DNA from: Rhizobium altiplani
GTDB lineage: Bacteria; Pseudomonadota; Alphaproteobacteria; Rhizobiales; Rhizobiaceae
Reading direction: 5' to 3'
NCBI RefSeq assembly: GCF_001542405.1
Contig: NZ_LNCD01000124.1
Span: 1 to 64,000 of the forward strand
Length of the DNA: 64,000 nt
Program-made: the position numbers and the translations under genes
Notes under the pieces: generated by a model
Database searches by the model: none
What the model was told of the DNA's origin: nothing
The model's input: only the letters and a program-made list of their open reading frames with translations
Shown here: piece by piece, positions 54,119 to 62,219 of the stretch
Numbering within the stretch: position 1 is the first letter of the stretch
How the letters are laid out: each line of letters opens with the position of its first letter

Positions 54119-55018
54119 CTACCGGTTTCCGCCGTCTCCAAGCATGCTGCCGAATTCAGCCATGCGACGGGTGCGGGCGCCTGCTTCTTCGCCGGCCGCA
54201 GTGACAACGTCTTCCGACAGACAGTCGAGGAGGACCATCAGCGGCGGCAGGTTGTCTTCGTCATCGGATCGGGCAGGCGGAAGGGCGAGTACGATATTGG
54301 CCTGATCCGGAATCCAGTTGGTGCCTTGTGCTGTAATCAAGATAACCTTGTATCCATAGCGCCGTGCCGTCCGGGCCAGCAGCCGGGCTTTGCCAAAGCG
54401 CCGGCTGTCGATCACGATCAGCAAGGCGTCATTGCCATCGAGCCGTGCGAAGAGTTCGGCGAAGCGGCTGCCCGTTCCATCAAGCGCGTGGACGCCGTCG
54501 CGCGCATGGGTCAATCGCTGAGCAAAGTGGGACGCGAAGCCGGAAAGATGCGCATGCGAGGCGACAAGAACCTCATGAGCGGATGATATCATCGACACGG
54601 CTTCATTCCAGAGGGGCTGGCCCGTCAAATGGTAGATATGGTGCAGCGCCTGGATCTGCTCGGAGACCAGTACCGCGAGCGGCTTGCCGGCGGAAGCGTC
54701 GGCCTGCAGCTGGGTGAGCGATGCCTGCATCTGCATTGGCGAAATGGTGGTTGTTTCGCGGATATGGACCTTGACGCTGTCGAGCCCCTGATAGCCGAGC
54801 GCGCGTAGAAAGCGGCCCACCGTCATGGGGCTCAGATCCAGCCGATCGGCAACCGACGCGGCTGTTTCGAACGGCAGGTCGTTCAGATGCTCGGAGAAAT
54901 ATTTCGCGATTCGTCGTTCGGCCGGCGTGCCGGACTTGGCATACTGGCGGAGCTTCTGAACAAAATCTTCCACGTTGGCCCGTCCCGATCTTCCCGAAAG
55001 CATTTCTCGGATACGCAT
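54119..55018 (-). CDS. MurR/RpiR family transcriptional regulator
   Basis: A 299-residue RpiR-type regulator. The N-terminal helix-turn-helix domain spans about 15-90 (KLRQYAKSGTPAERRIAKYF, AASVADRLDLSPMTVGRFL), and a SIS phosphosugar-binding domain spans about 120-270 (VASHAHLSGFASHFAQRL, ALLIVIDSRRFGKARLLA). It binds a sugar phosphate and controls a sugar operon, most likely the convergent smo cluster or a distant gene. ATG 55018 is chosen; a GTG/ATG at 55069 gives an unconserved leader. No operator near its own start could be picked out. Confidence 0.83.
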   Translation of the reverse strand: MRIREMLSGRSGRANVEDFVQKLRQYAKSGTPAERRIAKYFSEHLNDLPFETAASVADRLDLSPMTVGRFLRALGYQGLDSVKVHIRETTTISPMQMQASLTQLQADASAGKPLAVLVSEQIQALHHIYHLTGQPLWNEAVSMISSAHEVLVASHAHLSGFASHFAQRLTHARDGVHALDGTGSRFAELFARLDGNDALLIVIDSRRFGKARLLARTARRYGYKVILITAQGTNWIPDQANIVLALPPARSDDEDNLPPLMVLLDCLSEDVVTAAGEEAGARTRRMAEFGSMLGDGGNR

Positions 55019-55204
55019 GGCCAACGCTTGTCGTTTGCAACTATTCCGGAAGCTGCGTTTCAGGATCAAGCAATCATAGTTGATAAATTACTATATAGTA
55101 ACATAGATTTTCCGACAAGTTTTGGGCTAGTCATCCGAGTTTGTTTCAGCCTTGCCGTTCAAAGTTCGGATTCCTACATGGTTGTTGCAACCGGAGACCT
55201 CGGA

Positions 55205-55918
55205 ATGATCTTTCAGGCGGCCCGCCTATCTCTCATCAATCTTTTCGCGCCAGAGACGCGGTCAGTGTTCTGGAAGGTCTTGGGATTGACCCTCCTGCTG
55301 CTCGTCGGGCTTTGGCTGGCGTTGCGCAGTGCCTTCATATCGTACGTCTTCCCGTGGATTGCCAGTTTCTTTCCCGCCATGCCGGACTGGGCAGGGTGGC
55401 TCGGCTTCGTGTTTGCGATCGCAGCCAGCCTCGGCCTTGCACTTGGCCTGGCGCTTTTGCTGTCACCGGTGACGGCATTGGTTGCCGGCCTGTTTCTCGA
55501 CGATGTGGCCGAGGTGATTGAAAGACGGGATTATCCCTCGGATCAGCCTGGAACGGCGATGCCGCTCGGTCCGGCGCTCACAAGCTCGATCAAGCTTCTT
55601 GGCGTGGTTATCCTCGGCAACATCGTGGCGCTTTTTCTGCTGTTCGTGCCGGGCGTCAACATAATCGCGTTCTTCCTCGTCAACGGCTACCTGCTCGGCC
55701 GCGAATTCTTCGAGTTCGCCGCAATGCGGTTTCGTTCGCCGCAGGAGGCACGATCGTTTCGGGCCAAACATGCGGCGACGGTGTTCCTTGCGGGGCTTGT
55801 TATTGCGGGCTTCCTTGCCATCCCTATCGTCAATCTGCTGACGCCGCTTTTCGCCGCTGGATTGATGGTGCACCTGCACAAGCTGGTTTCGCGCCAGGAC
55901 GCGGGCTTTCGCGGGTAG
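55205..55918 (+). CDS. CysZ/EI24-type sulfate transporter family protein
   Basis: A 237-residue membrane protein with four to five helices (VLGLTLLLLVGLWLALRSAF, LGFVFAIAASLGLALGLALL, LLGVVILGNIVALFLLFVPG, TVFLAGLVIAGFLAIPIVNLL) and the conserved FLDDVAEVIERRDYP loop. This is the EI24/CysZ fold, which carries sulfate in enteric bacteria; here that role is likely but not shown. ATG 55205 follows GGAG with eight bases between. Longer readings from 54887 overlap the divergent RpiR gene and are rejected. It is convergent with nth. Confidence 0.83.
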   Translation: MIFQAARLSLINLFAPETRSVFWKVLGLTLLLLVGLWLALRSAFISYVFPWIASFFPAMPDWAGWLGFVFAIAASLGLALGLALLLSPVTALVAGLFLDDVAEVIERRDYPSDQPGTAMPLGPALTSSIKLLGVVILGNIVALFLLFVPGVNIIAFFLVNGYLLGREFFEFAAMRFRSPQEARSFRAKHAATVFLAGLVIAGFLAIPIVNLLTPLFAAGLMVHLHKLVSRQDAGFRG

Positions 55919-55952
55919 GGCAAAATCGGTAGCGCCGCGATCTGCCGCAGAC

Positions 55953-56735
55953 TTACTCGACGGCCTCTCCAATCACTTGGCGCGGTAGCTCGACCAGCGG
56001 CGCCGGCACGTCGCAGCTCTTTTCCGGCGACTTGCAGATATCGGCGATGACGCAGCGCTCGCATTCCGGCTTGCGTGCCTTGCAGGTATAGCGGCCATGC
56101 AGGATCAGCCAGTGGTGGGCATGATAGAGATAGTGCTTCGGTACCACCTTCATCAGCCGCTCCTCGACCTCGTCGGGCGTCTTTCCCGGCGCCAGCTTGA
56201 TGCGGTTGGCGATGCGGAAAATGTGTGTGTCCACCGCCATCGTCGCCTGACCGAAAGCCATGGAGAGCACGACATTGGCGGTCTTGCGGCCGACACCGGG
56301 GAGCATCACCAGCTCGTCACGCGTTTGCGGCACAGCGCCGTCGAATTTCTCGACCAGCATCTGTGAGAGAGCGATGACGTTCTTCGCCTTGTTGCGGTAG
56401 AGGCCGATCGTCTTGATGTAGTCGCGCACCCGCTCCTCGCCGAGTGCCAGCATCTTTTCGGGCGTGTCGGCAACCCTGAAGAGTGCGCGTGTCGCCTTGT
56501 TGACGCCGGCATCCGTCGCCTGGGCGGAGAGGGCTACAGCGACGACGAGCGTGAACGGGTTCGTGTGTTCCAGTTCGCCTTTCGGCTCCGGCCGCTGGAT
56601 GGAGAAGCGACGGAATATCTCCTCGCGCTCGGCTTCGGAATAGGCAGAACGGACCGTTGCCGGCTTCTTCTGGCGAACGATCACTTTTGAGTTCTGCGAC
56701 GATGTGACGGCGGATTTGAGTTTCGGAGTTGGCAT
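55953..56735 (-). CDS. nth: endonuclease III (DNA glycosylase/AP lyase)
   Basis: A 260-residue Nth. The helix-hairpin-helix motif LPGVGRKTANVVLSMAFG carries the catalytic lysine, and VDTHIFRIANRI carries the catalytic aspartate. The C-terminal 4Fe-4S cluster ligands have the classical C-X6-C-X2-C-X5-C spacing (CKARKPECERCVIADIC). It removes oxidised pyrimidines from DNA. The N-terminal 35 residues are basic and extend past the usual family start. ATG 56735 overlaps, on the other strand, an ATG at 56734 of the DUF2244 gene, so one of the two starts must lie elsewhere. Confidence 0.95.
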   Translation of the reverse strand: MPTPKLKSAVTSSQNSKVIVRQKKPATVRSAYSEAEREEIFRRFSIQRPEPKGELEHTNPFTLVVAVALSAQATDAGVNKATRALFRVADTPEKMLALGEERVRDYIKTIGLYRNKAKNVIALSQMLVEKFDGAVPQTRDELVMLPGVGRKTANVVLSMAFGQATMAVDTHIFRIANRIKLAPGKTPDEVEERLMKVVPKHYLYHAHHWLILHGRYTCKARKPECERCVIADICKSPEKSCDVPAPLVELPRQVIGEAVE

Positions 56736-56757
56736 GGAAAACCTATACTTGCCAGCC

Positions 56758-57255
56758 ATGATGGAAAGCAACGCCGATAAAGCCGACGAACAACCTGTTT
56801 TTGCCGCCGAGCTTTTTCCTTACCGGTCGCTTGGCCGCAAGGGTTTCAAGGTGTTGCTGCTTTTGACCGGCGCAGTGTGCGGCCTGTATGGCATGTTCTT
56901 CGTCGCGACGGGCGCCTGGCCGATCGGCTTCTTCTTCGGGCTTGATTTTCTGCTCCTTTACGGCGCCTTCTGGCTGAACTATCGGTCTGGCCGCGCGCGG
57001 GAGGAAGTGACCGTGTCGCGTACGGATATTTCCGTCCGCAAGTTCGCGCCCTCCGGTCGGATGATCGAGCATCACTTCAATCCCTTCTGGACGCGCTTCT
57101 TCGTTCGCAGACATCAGGAGATAGGCATTCTTTCCATGTATATTTCCGGCGAAGGAAGGGGCACGGATATCGGCTCCTTCCTCAATCCCGATGATCGCGA
57201 GAGCTTCGCTAAGGCCTTCAAGGGGGCGCTTGCCACCGTCAAGCAACGGATTTGA
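56758..57255 (+). CDS. DUF2244 family membrane protein
   Basis: A 165-residue protein with two adjacent helices (VLLLLTGAVCGLYGMFFVA and IGFFFGLDFLLLYGAFW) after a short charged N-terminus, then a cytoplasmic domain with FNPFWTRFFVRRH and SFLNPDDRESFAKAF, the DUF2244 pattern. The function is unknown; the family is conserved in alphaproteobacteria. ATG 56758 (or 56761) gives the usual N-terminal length; ATG 56734 has a GGAG five bases upstream but its start codon overlaps that of nth. It is divergent from nth and 69 bases before the Ogt-type gene. Confidence 0.82.
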   Translation: MMESNADKADEQPVFAAELFPYRSLGRKGFKVLLLLTGAVCGLYGMFFVATGAWPIGFFFGLDFLLLYGAFWLNYRSGRAREEVTVSRTDISVRKFAPSGRMIEHHFNPFWTRFFVRRHQEIGILSMYISGEGRGTDIGSFLNPDDRESFAKAFKGALATVKQRI

Positions 57256-57324
57256 CCGGCACGCAAGAATCGGGTGGCTTGCGAGAGGTCACTTGACTAT
57301 CTCCTTGGTACAAGGAGAAAGATC

Positions 57325-58197
57325 ATGAATATGGTAGCCAAGCTGAACAAAGACATCACGCCTGATGGCTCTGATTACGAGACCGTGCGCCAGGTGATCG
57401 AACTCATCACCGAGGACTATCGCGATCAGCCGTCGTTGGAGACGATCGCAGCGCGGCTCAATCAGTCGCCGACGCAGTTGCAGAAGACGTTTACGCGGTG
57501 GGCCGGCCTGTCTCCGAAGGCTTTCCTGCAGGCAGTCACGCTCGACCACGCGAAGCGGCTTCTACGCGAGGAAGCGATGCCCCTGCTGGAGACCTCGATC
57601 GAGGTCGGGCTGTCCGGTCCCAGCCGCCTGCACGATCTCTTCGTCACGCATGAGGCGATGTCGCCCGGCGAATGGAAGGCCAAAGGCGGTGGGTTGACGA
57701 TCCGCTACGGCTTCCATCCTTCACCCTTTGGGGTTGCGCTTGTGATGGCGACGGACCGTGGCCTCGCGGGGCTTGCTTTCAGCAATTACGGTGACGAGGC
57801 CGCGTGTCTCGATGATATGACATGCCGCTGGCCGAATGCGACCTATGTCGAGGATATCGAAGCGACGGCACCTTACGCAACGCGGATCTTCGAGCCGGGC
57901 CGCTGGACATCGGACCAGCCGCTGCGTGTCGTGCTGATCGGCACCGATTTCCAGGTGCAGGTGTGGGAAAGCCTGCTGAAGATCCCCTTCGGCAAGGCTG
58001 TCACCTACAGCGACATCGCCCACGATATCGGCCGACCGACAGCGATGCGCGCGGTTGGTGCGGCGGTCGGCGCCAATCCGATTTCCTTCGTGGTTCCCTG
58101 CCATCGCGCGCTTGGCAAAAGCGGGGCGTTGACGGGGTACCATTGGGGCCTGACGCGCAAGCGGGCCATGCTCGGCTGGGAGGCGGCGCACGCCTGA
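57325..58197 (+). CDS. AraC-type/O6-methylguanine-DNA methyltransferase fusion (Ada-like)
   Basis: A 290-residue fusion protein: an AraC-type helix-turn-helix domain at about 20-115 (LETIAARLNQSPTQLQKTF, LSGPSRLHDLFVTHEAMSPG) and a methyltransferase domain at about 120-285. The active cysteine is Cys259 in VPCHRALG. It lacks the N-terminal zinc domain of true Ada, so methylphosphotriester sensing is not expected; direct repair of O6-methylguanine is. Rhizobia commonly have this shorter form. AAGGAGAAAG precedes ATG 57325. It follows the DUF2244 gene in the same direction near other DNA repair genes. Confidence 0.93.
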   Translation: MNMVAKLNKDITPDGSDYETVRQVIELITEDYRDQPSLETIAARLNQSPTQLQKTFTRWAGLSPKAFLQAVTLDHAKRLLREEAMPLLETSIEVGLSGPSRLHDLFVTHEAMSPGEWKAKGGGLTIRYGFHPSPFGVALVMATDRGLAGLAFSNYGDEAACLDDMTCRWPNATYVEDIEATAPYATRIFEPGRWTSDQPLRVVLIGTDFQVQVWESLLKIPFGKAVTYSDIAHDIGRPTAMRAVGAAVGANPISFVVPCHRALGKSGALTGYHWGLTRKRAMLGWEAAHA

Positions 58198-58311
58198 TCG
58201 CGGCGACGCATCGATCCAACCTGTGGATACGCTTCCTCCCTCGGGAGTCCTGCCATCAAAAACTCAGGAATCACCTGCTTGATTCCATGGCTGGGACTCG
58301 AGGAGGCGGAA

Positions 58312-58791
58312 ATGAACCCTGGAGAAAAGCCATGCAAGGTCGTCGGCATTGCCGTTGGCCTGCTTGCGATGTCGCTGGTTCCGGCCTGGGCGGGCTGCAA
58401 ATCGGCGATGAGTAGCCCGGAATGGCCGGAGGTGGCGCGCGCGATATCGACCGCGCAGTTATGCGAACAGCTTCCCGTGGGACCTAATCGAACCAGCAGC
58501 TTCAAGGTTGTGTCTGCAGATGTCTGTTCGACGGGGGACAGTCTCGCATCCATCAGGGCGACGGCGCTATTGACCTGCGAAACTGGCGACAATTCGCTCT
58601 TCCAGATGGCGCCGGTGGAAGGCAAGGTTGTTGCCACCGTCGCTCTTGATGTGGGTGCATGCAGGATCACGGACACCCATCTAGAAATCGATGGCGAGAT
58701 CGGAAGTCTTTTATCGGCACTGCCGGATACCCAGGATTTCGGGCGCAACTGGGCGCAATCGCAACTGTCGCATCTGTGCCAGCTGCGATAG
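58312..58791 (+). CDS. small exported cysteine-rich hypothetical protein
   Basis: A 159-residue protein with a signal peptide (VVGIAVGLLAMSLVPAWAGC). The mature part has six cysteines (GCKSA, LCEQL, DVCSTG, LTCETG, GACRIT, LCQLR), enough for three disulfides in the periplasm. No domain is recognised. ATG 58312 is preceded by GAGGAGGCGG. It ends 20 bases before the stop of the convergent SorC gene. Confidence 0.72.
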   Translation: MNPGEKPCKVVGIAVGLLAMSLVPAWAGCKSAMSSPEWPEVARAISTAQLCEQLPVGPNRTSSFKVVSADVCSTGDSLASIRATALLTCETGDNSLFQMAPVEGKVVATVALDVGACRITDTHLEIDGEIGSLLSALPDTQDFGRNWAQSQLSHLCQLR

Positions 58792-58811
58792 CGGATGCTG
58801 GCTAAACGCCG

Positions 58812-59795
58812 CTAAGCCGCCTCTGCCAGGCCCAGCAGAGCCTTGGCGGCACCCTCGTCCGTGATCAGCGTGTTACAGCCGATCCGCTTGATGGTAGCAC
58901 GGATTGCGACCGCGCGATGCGCGCCGCCGGATGACAGCACGATGTGCTTGGCCCTCTTCAATGTGTCGAGATCCACGGACATGACGCGGCTGTTGATCGA
59001 GTGATCGATCGTGTTGCCGTCCTTGTCGAGGAAGTTGAACATCGTGTCGCAGACGCAGCCGGCGTCGATCAGCTGCTGCAGCTCGGCCTTCGAGATCCAC
59101 CCTTCCGACAGGGAGGTAGAGTGCGGGCCGATGTCGCCACAGCTGACGATCGCGAGATCCAGCGTTTCCGCCAGCCGATAGATCGTGTCCAGGCCACATT
59201 TCTCGATGAGGTTCCGCTTCGTTTCCGTCGAATCCACCAGAAGCGGGGCAAGGAACATATAGCATTCGGCGCCGAGCTGGCTCGCGAGGCGCCAGGTGTA
59301 GTCGATCGGGTTCGTCTGGTGGACGGCGACGACACCTCCGAGGAGGGAGACGACCTTGCAATTGTCGCGGCGGGGCGGCCGGAAGCTTGAGAGCGAAGCC
59401 GTCATGGTTCGGCCCCAGCCGACGCCGATTGTGTAGTCGTCTGGAATGGCCTCGGAGAGGAACTGTCCCAACGCAAGGCCAACGCTTTTTGCCAACGAGT
59501 TGGCGTCAGGCTGCGCCGGCGCCGGCACGACGATCGCTTCGTCGAGGCCATAGGCGCGCTCGAGTTTTACCGAAAGTTCGACGCAATCGCCGATCGAGTC
59601 GTTGATCCAAATCTGCACTTCGCTGCGCTTCATCGCCTCGTCGAGCAGGCGGATCACGGTCGTGCGGCTGATGCCGAGCTGTTCGGCGACATCCTTCTGC
59701 GTCAGTCCCTGATTGTAATAGAGCCAAGCCGCACGCAACCTAAGGGAGGATGCTTCGGAATAAGCCGTATGCGTGCCACGTTTGAGCTTGACCAC
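58812..59795 (-). CDS. SorC family transcriptional regulator
   Basis: A 327-residue SorC/DeoR-type regulator with its helix-turn-helix at about 35-57 (LTQKDVAEQLGISRTTVIRL) and the sugar-binding domain (IGVGWGRTMTASLSSF, VVSLLGGVVAVHQTNPID, SCGDIGPHSTSLSEGWIS). It is a paralogue of SmoC with about the usual length. It is divergent from tal, and the 355-base gap between them holds two TGTCA-type inverted repeats. It probably senses a sugar phosphate and regulates tal or its own gene. Which effector it binds is unknown. Confidence 0.9.
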   Translation of the reverse strand: MVKLKRGTHTAYSEASSLRLRAAWLYYNQGLTQKDVAEQLGISRTTVIRLLDEAMKRSEVQIWINDSIGDCVELSVKLERAYGLDEAIVVPAPAQPDANSLAKSVGLALGQFLSEAIPDDYTIGVGWGRTMTASLSSFRPPRRDNCKVVSLLGGVVAVHQTNPIDYTWRLASQLGAECYMFLAPLLVDSTETKRNLIEKCGLDTIYRLAETLDLAIVSCGDIGPHSTSLSEGWISKAELQQLIDAGCVCDTMFNFLDKDGNTIDHSINSRVMSVDLDTLKRAKHIVLSSGGAHRAVAIRATIKRIGCNTLITDEGAAKALLGLAEAA

Positions 59796-59874
59796 ATCTC
59801 CTCCGAAGCGAATTGCGCCCTAGATCTATCATCAAGCCAGGACAGGTTCGTTGTTCCGCCGATAATGACGGGTG

Positions 59875-59915
59875 TGACACTTATGTCAATTGAAATGCAC
59901 AAATGTCCTTGACAT
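59875..59915. promoter_or_regulatory. two inverted repeats between the SorC gene and tal
   Basis: TGACA-N4-TGTCA lies at 59875-59888 and ATGTC-N3-GACAT at 59903-59915. The second overlaps a TTGACA box at 59909-59914 that could be a rightward -35 element, with a weak -10 near 59932. The half-sites are alike, suggesting operators for the SorC-type regulator. The rest of 59796-60150 holds no gene; an 8-bp hairpin lies near 60052-60069. Confidence 0.5.
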
Positions 59916-60150
59916 ATCTGGCGGGGAATAGTGATAGTCGCCGCCAAGAAGTCGCATCCGTGCGACCGAGGAGGTAATGTGCAGGTAAGCGGGACGTCCC
60001 ATCGGCACTTGGCGGCCGAGGCGTGACGCCGTTTCGAGGGGATGACGCGACCGCTGCCTACATAGGCGGCTCGCAGACTGCCCATTCGTAGATTATTTGC
60101 CGGGCGAAGTTCGCATCGGCGCGCAGCTCAAGTCAAAAGGACCAGTAACC

Positions 60151-61116
60151 ATGACATCCAAGCTTGACCAACTCCGCGAGATTACCACGGTCGTTGCCGA
60201 TACCGGTGACATCGAGGCTGTTGCCCGTCTGAAGCCCGTCGATTGCACGACGAACCCAAGCATCGTGCTGAAGGCACTCGGTACGCCGATGTTCGCAGAT
60301 ACCGTCAAGGAAGCTGTTGCCTGGGGCAAGAAGCAGGGCGGCAATCCGGAGGCCGTTTCCGCCGCCGTTGCCGATCGCCTGGCGATCTCCGTCGGTGCTG
60401 CGCTCGTGAAGCTCGTTCCGGGCCGCGTGTCAACCGAAGTCGATGCGGACCTTTCCTTCGATACCGAAGCGTCGCTTGCCAAGGCCCGTTCGATCATCGC
60501 TGCCTACAAGGAACGCGGCATCGAGCGTGACCGCATCCTCATCAAGCTGGCTTCGACCTGGGAGGGCATTCGCGCCGCCGAAATCCTGCAGAAGGAAGGC
60601 ATCGACTGCAACCTGACGCTCCTGTTCTCCAAGGCCCAGGCGGTTGCCTGCGCGGACGCCAAGGTGTTCCTGATTTCGCCGTTCGTTGGCCGCATCCTCG
60701 ACTGGTACAAGAAGTCGACTGGCAAGGAATTCACGCCTGAGGAAGATCCGGGCGTCATCTCCGTCCGCGACATCTACAACTACTACAAGGCCAACGACAT
60801 CAAGACGATCGTCATGGGTGCCTCGTTCCGCAGCGCCGGCGAAATCGAAGCCTTGGCCGGTTGCGATCGCCTGACGATCGCGCCGAACCTGCTCGACGAA
60901 CTCTCCAACGATCAGGGCAAGCTCGAGCGCAAGCTGTCGCCTGATGTGACGAAGCCTGCCCCGAAGATCACCGTCGACGAAAAGATCTTCCGCTGGATGA
61001 TGAACGAAGACGCGATGGCGACCGAAAAGCTCGCCGAAGGCATCCGTGCCTTCGCCAAGGACCTCGGTACGCTTCGCAGCAACGTTCAGAAAGAACTGCA
61101 GCTCGCAGCTGCTTAA
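60151..61116 (+). CDS. tal: transaldolase
   Basis: A 321-residue TalB-type transaldolase. The Schiff-base lysine is Lys132 (RILIKLASTWEGI), the same residue number as in Escherichia coli TalB, and DCTTNPSIVLKA, TLLFSKAQAVACA and ISPFVGRILDWYK are standard. It exchanges dihydroxyacetone units between sedoheptulose 7-phosphate/glyceraldehyde 3-phosphate and fructose 6-phosphate/erythrose 4-phosphate in the pentose phosphate pathway. ATG 60151 follows AAGGACC; a reading from 60097 would add 18 residues. A strong terminator follows at 61143. Confidence 0.96.
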   Translation: MTSKLDQLREITTVVADTGDIEAVARLKPVDCTTNPSIVLKALGTPMFADTVKEAVAWGKKQGGNPEAVSAAVADRLAISVGAALVKLVPGRVSTEVDADLSFDTEASLAKARSIIAAYKERGIERDRILIKLASTWEGIRAAEILQKEGIDCNLTLLFSKAQAVACADAKVFLISPFVGRILDWYKKSTGKEFTPEEDPGVISVRDIYNYYKANDIKTIVMGASFRSAGEIEALAGCDRLTIAPNLLDELSNDQGKLERKLSPDVTKPAPKITVDEKIFRWMMNEDAMATEKLAEGIRAFAKDLGTLRSNVQKELQLAAA

Positions 61117-61142
61117 GGCTTACGAGCGCTCCAACCAAGAAG

Positions 61143-61170
61143 GGGCGGTGCCATCGGTGCCGCCCTTTTT
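61143..61170 (+). terminator. rho-independent terminator after tal
   Basis: GGGCGG (61143-61148) pairs with CCGCCC (61160-61165) with an inner TGCC/GGTG stem around ATC, followed by T5 (61166-61170). It ends the tal message; the convergent amidohydrolase stop is five bases further on. Confidence 0.85.
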
Positions 61171-61174
61171 CGTG

Positions 61175-62011
61175 TCATATCGACCAGATGCGCTTGGCGT
61201 TGGCCTGATAGAGCTTGTCGCGCTCTTCCGGGCTGCAGCCCGAGGTCAGCGCATGGGTGGCAGCGACCCAGGGTGCCAGCCCGCCGCCGAGCGTGCAAAC
61301 GGGCCAGTCGCTGCCCCAGACGACGCGATCCCAACCGAAGCTGCCGATTGTATGTTCGACATACGGGCGGAGGCTCTCGACCGACCAGTTTTCGAGATCC
61401 CCATAGGCGATGACGCCTGAAATCTTTGCCGTCACGTTCGAGCGGCGGGAGAATTCCGTGATGCCCTTGCGCCAGACCTCGCTCATCCCATCCTTGATCG
61501 GCGGGTTGGCGCAATGGTCGAGAATGAAGCGAACATCCGGGCAGTGATCGACCAGCGCGAGGATGGTCTCGAATTGATGCGGGAAGACACAGAGATCGAA
61601 CGTCATGCGGGTGCCGGAGAGGCGCTTGATGTTCTCGCGAAACAGCGGTCGGGCGGCTGTGTCGTCGGGGGCCACGTGGAGGACGCGGCGGAAGCCTTTG
61701 ACGAAGGGATCGGCAGCCGATCGCTCCAGATAGGCCGCGAAACCATCCTCTTCCGGCCGGCAGGCGGCGATGACGCCACGCACAAGACTGCCCTGGCGGC
61801 GGCCGACTTCCCTGACGTAATTCGTCTCGTCGTCGATGCGCGCCGGTGCAACGTCCACTTCCATGTGCAGCACATTGGAGATGCCGCAGCGTAGCGCATC
61901 GCGCGCATAGTCTTCATAGAGATTGTCACGATTAAGATCACCCGCGCCGGAGAGCCAGGGATAGTCGAGCGCCTGCCGGTCGACGATGTGCAGGTGTGTG
62001 TCGAAGAGCAT
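61175..62011 (-). CDS. amidohydrolase family 2 protein (aldonolactonase-like)
   Basis: A 278-residue TIM-barrel hydrolase: metal motif DTHLHIVD at the N-terminus, a HCANPP segment near 170, and the catalytic Asp in GSDWPVCTL near 235. The family has L-fucono-lactonase, L-rhamnono-lactonase and related enzymes; the HCANPP and GSDWPV motifs are typical of that group. It would open a sugar lactone. ATG 62011 follows GGGAGGAACC; an in-frame start at 62107 is not supported. It is divergent from an SDR gene with the 208-base gap as shared promoter. Confidence 0.85.
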   Translation of the reverse strand: MLFDTHLHIVDRQALDYPWLSGAGDLNRDNLYEDYARDALRCGISNVLHMEVDVAPARIDDETNYVREVGRRQGSLVRGVIAACRPEEDGFAAYLERSAADPFVKGFRRVLHVAPDDTAARPLFRENIKRLSGTRMTFDLCVFPHQFETILALVDHCPDVRFILDHCANPPIKDGMSEVWRKGITEFSRRSNVTAKISGVIAYGDLENWSVESLRPYVEHTIGSFGWDRVVWGSDWPVCTLGGGLAPWVAATHALTSGCSPEERDKLYQANAKRIWSI

Positions 62012-62219
62012 GCGGTTCCTCCCATTCATGCCATGCTGTTTGCCGCAAGCTGCGGCGGCGGCGCCGACTGGCTTTTCAGCCACCAGATTTTTCATGCCCG
62101 GCCACACAAGATCAACTAGGCTTCCGGCGCAAACCTCGCTCCATCAGGTTGACGCCAATCTGAATATATTGTTTGCATATGAATGAATGCGCCGCAAGCG
62201 CCGGAATTTGGGAGGATGT
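62012..62219. promoter_or_regulatory. divergent promoter region of the lactonase/SDR pair
   Basis: The 208-base gap holds the GGGAGG ribosome site for each gene at its edges. An A/T-rich stretch at about 62160-62183 (TGAATATATTG and TTTGCATATGAATG), after a TTGACG box at 62149-62154, could be a rightward promoter, but no exact -10 can be set. No perfect palindrome longer than six bases was seen. Confidence 0.3.

Noticed and set aside
62160..62183. rightward promoter for the SDR gene with exact -10 box
   Set aside because: Several AT-rich hexamers fit equally badly, so no single box is claimed; only the region is reported.
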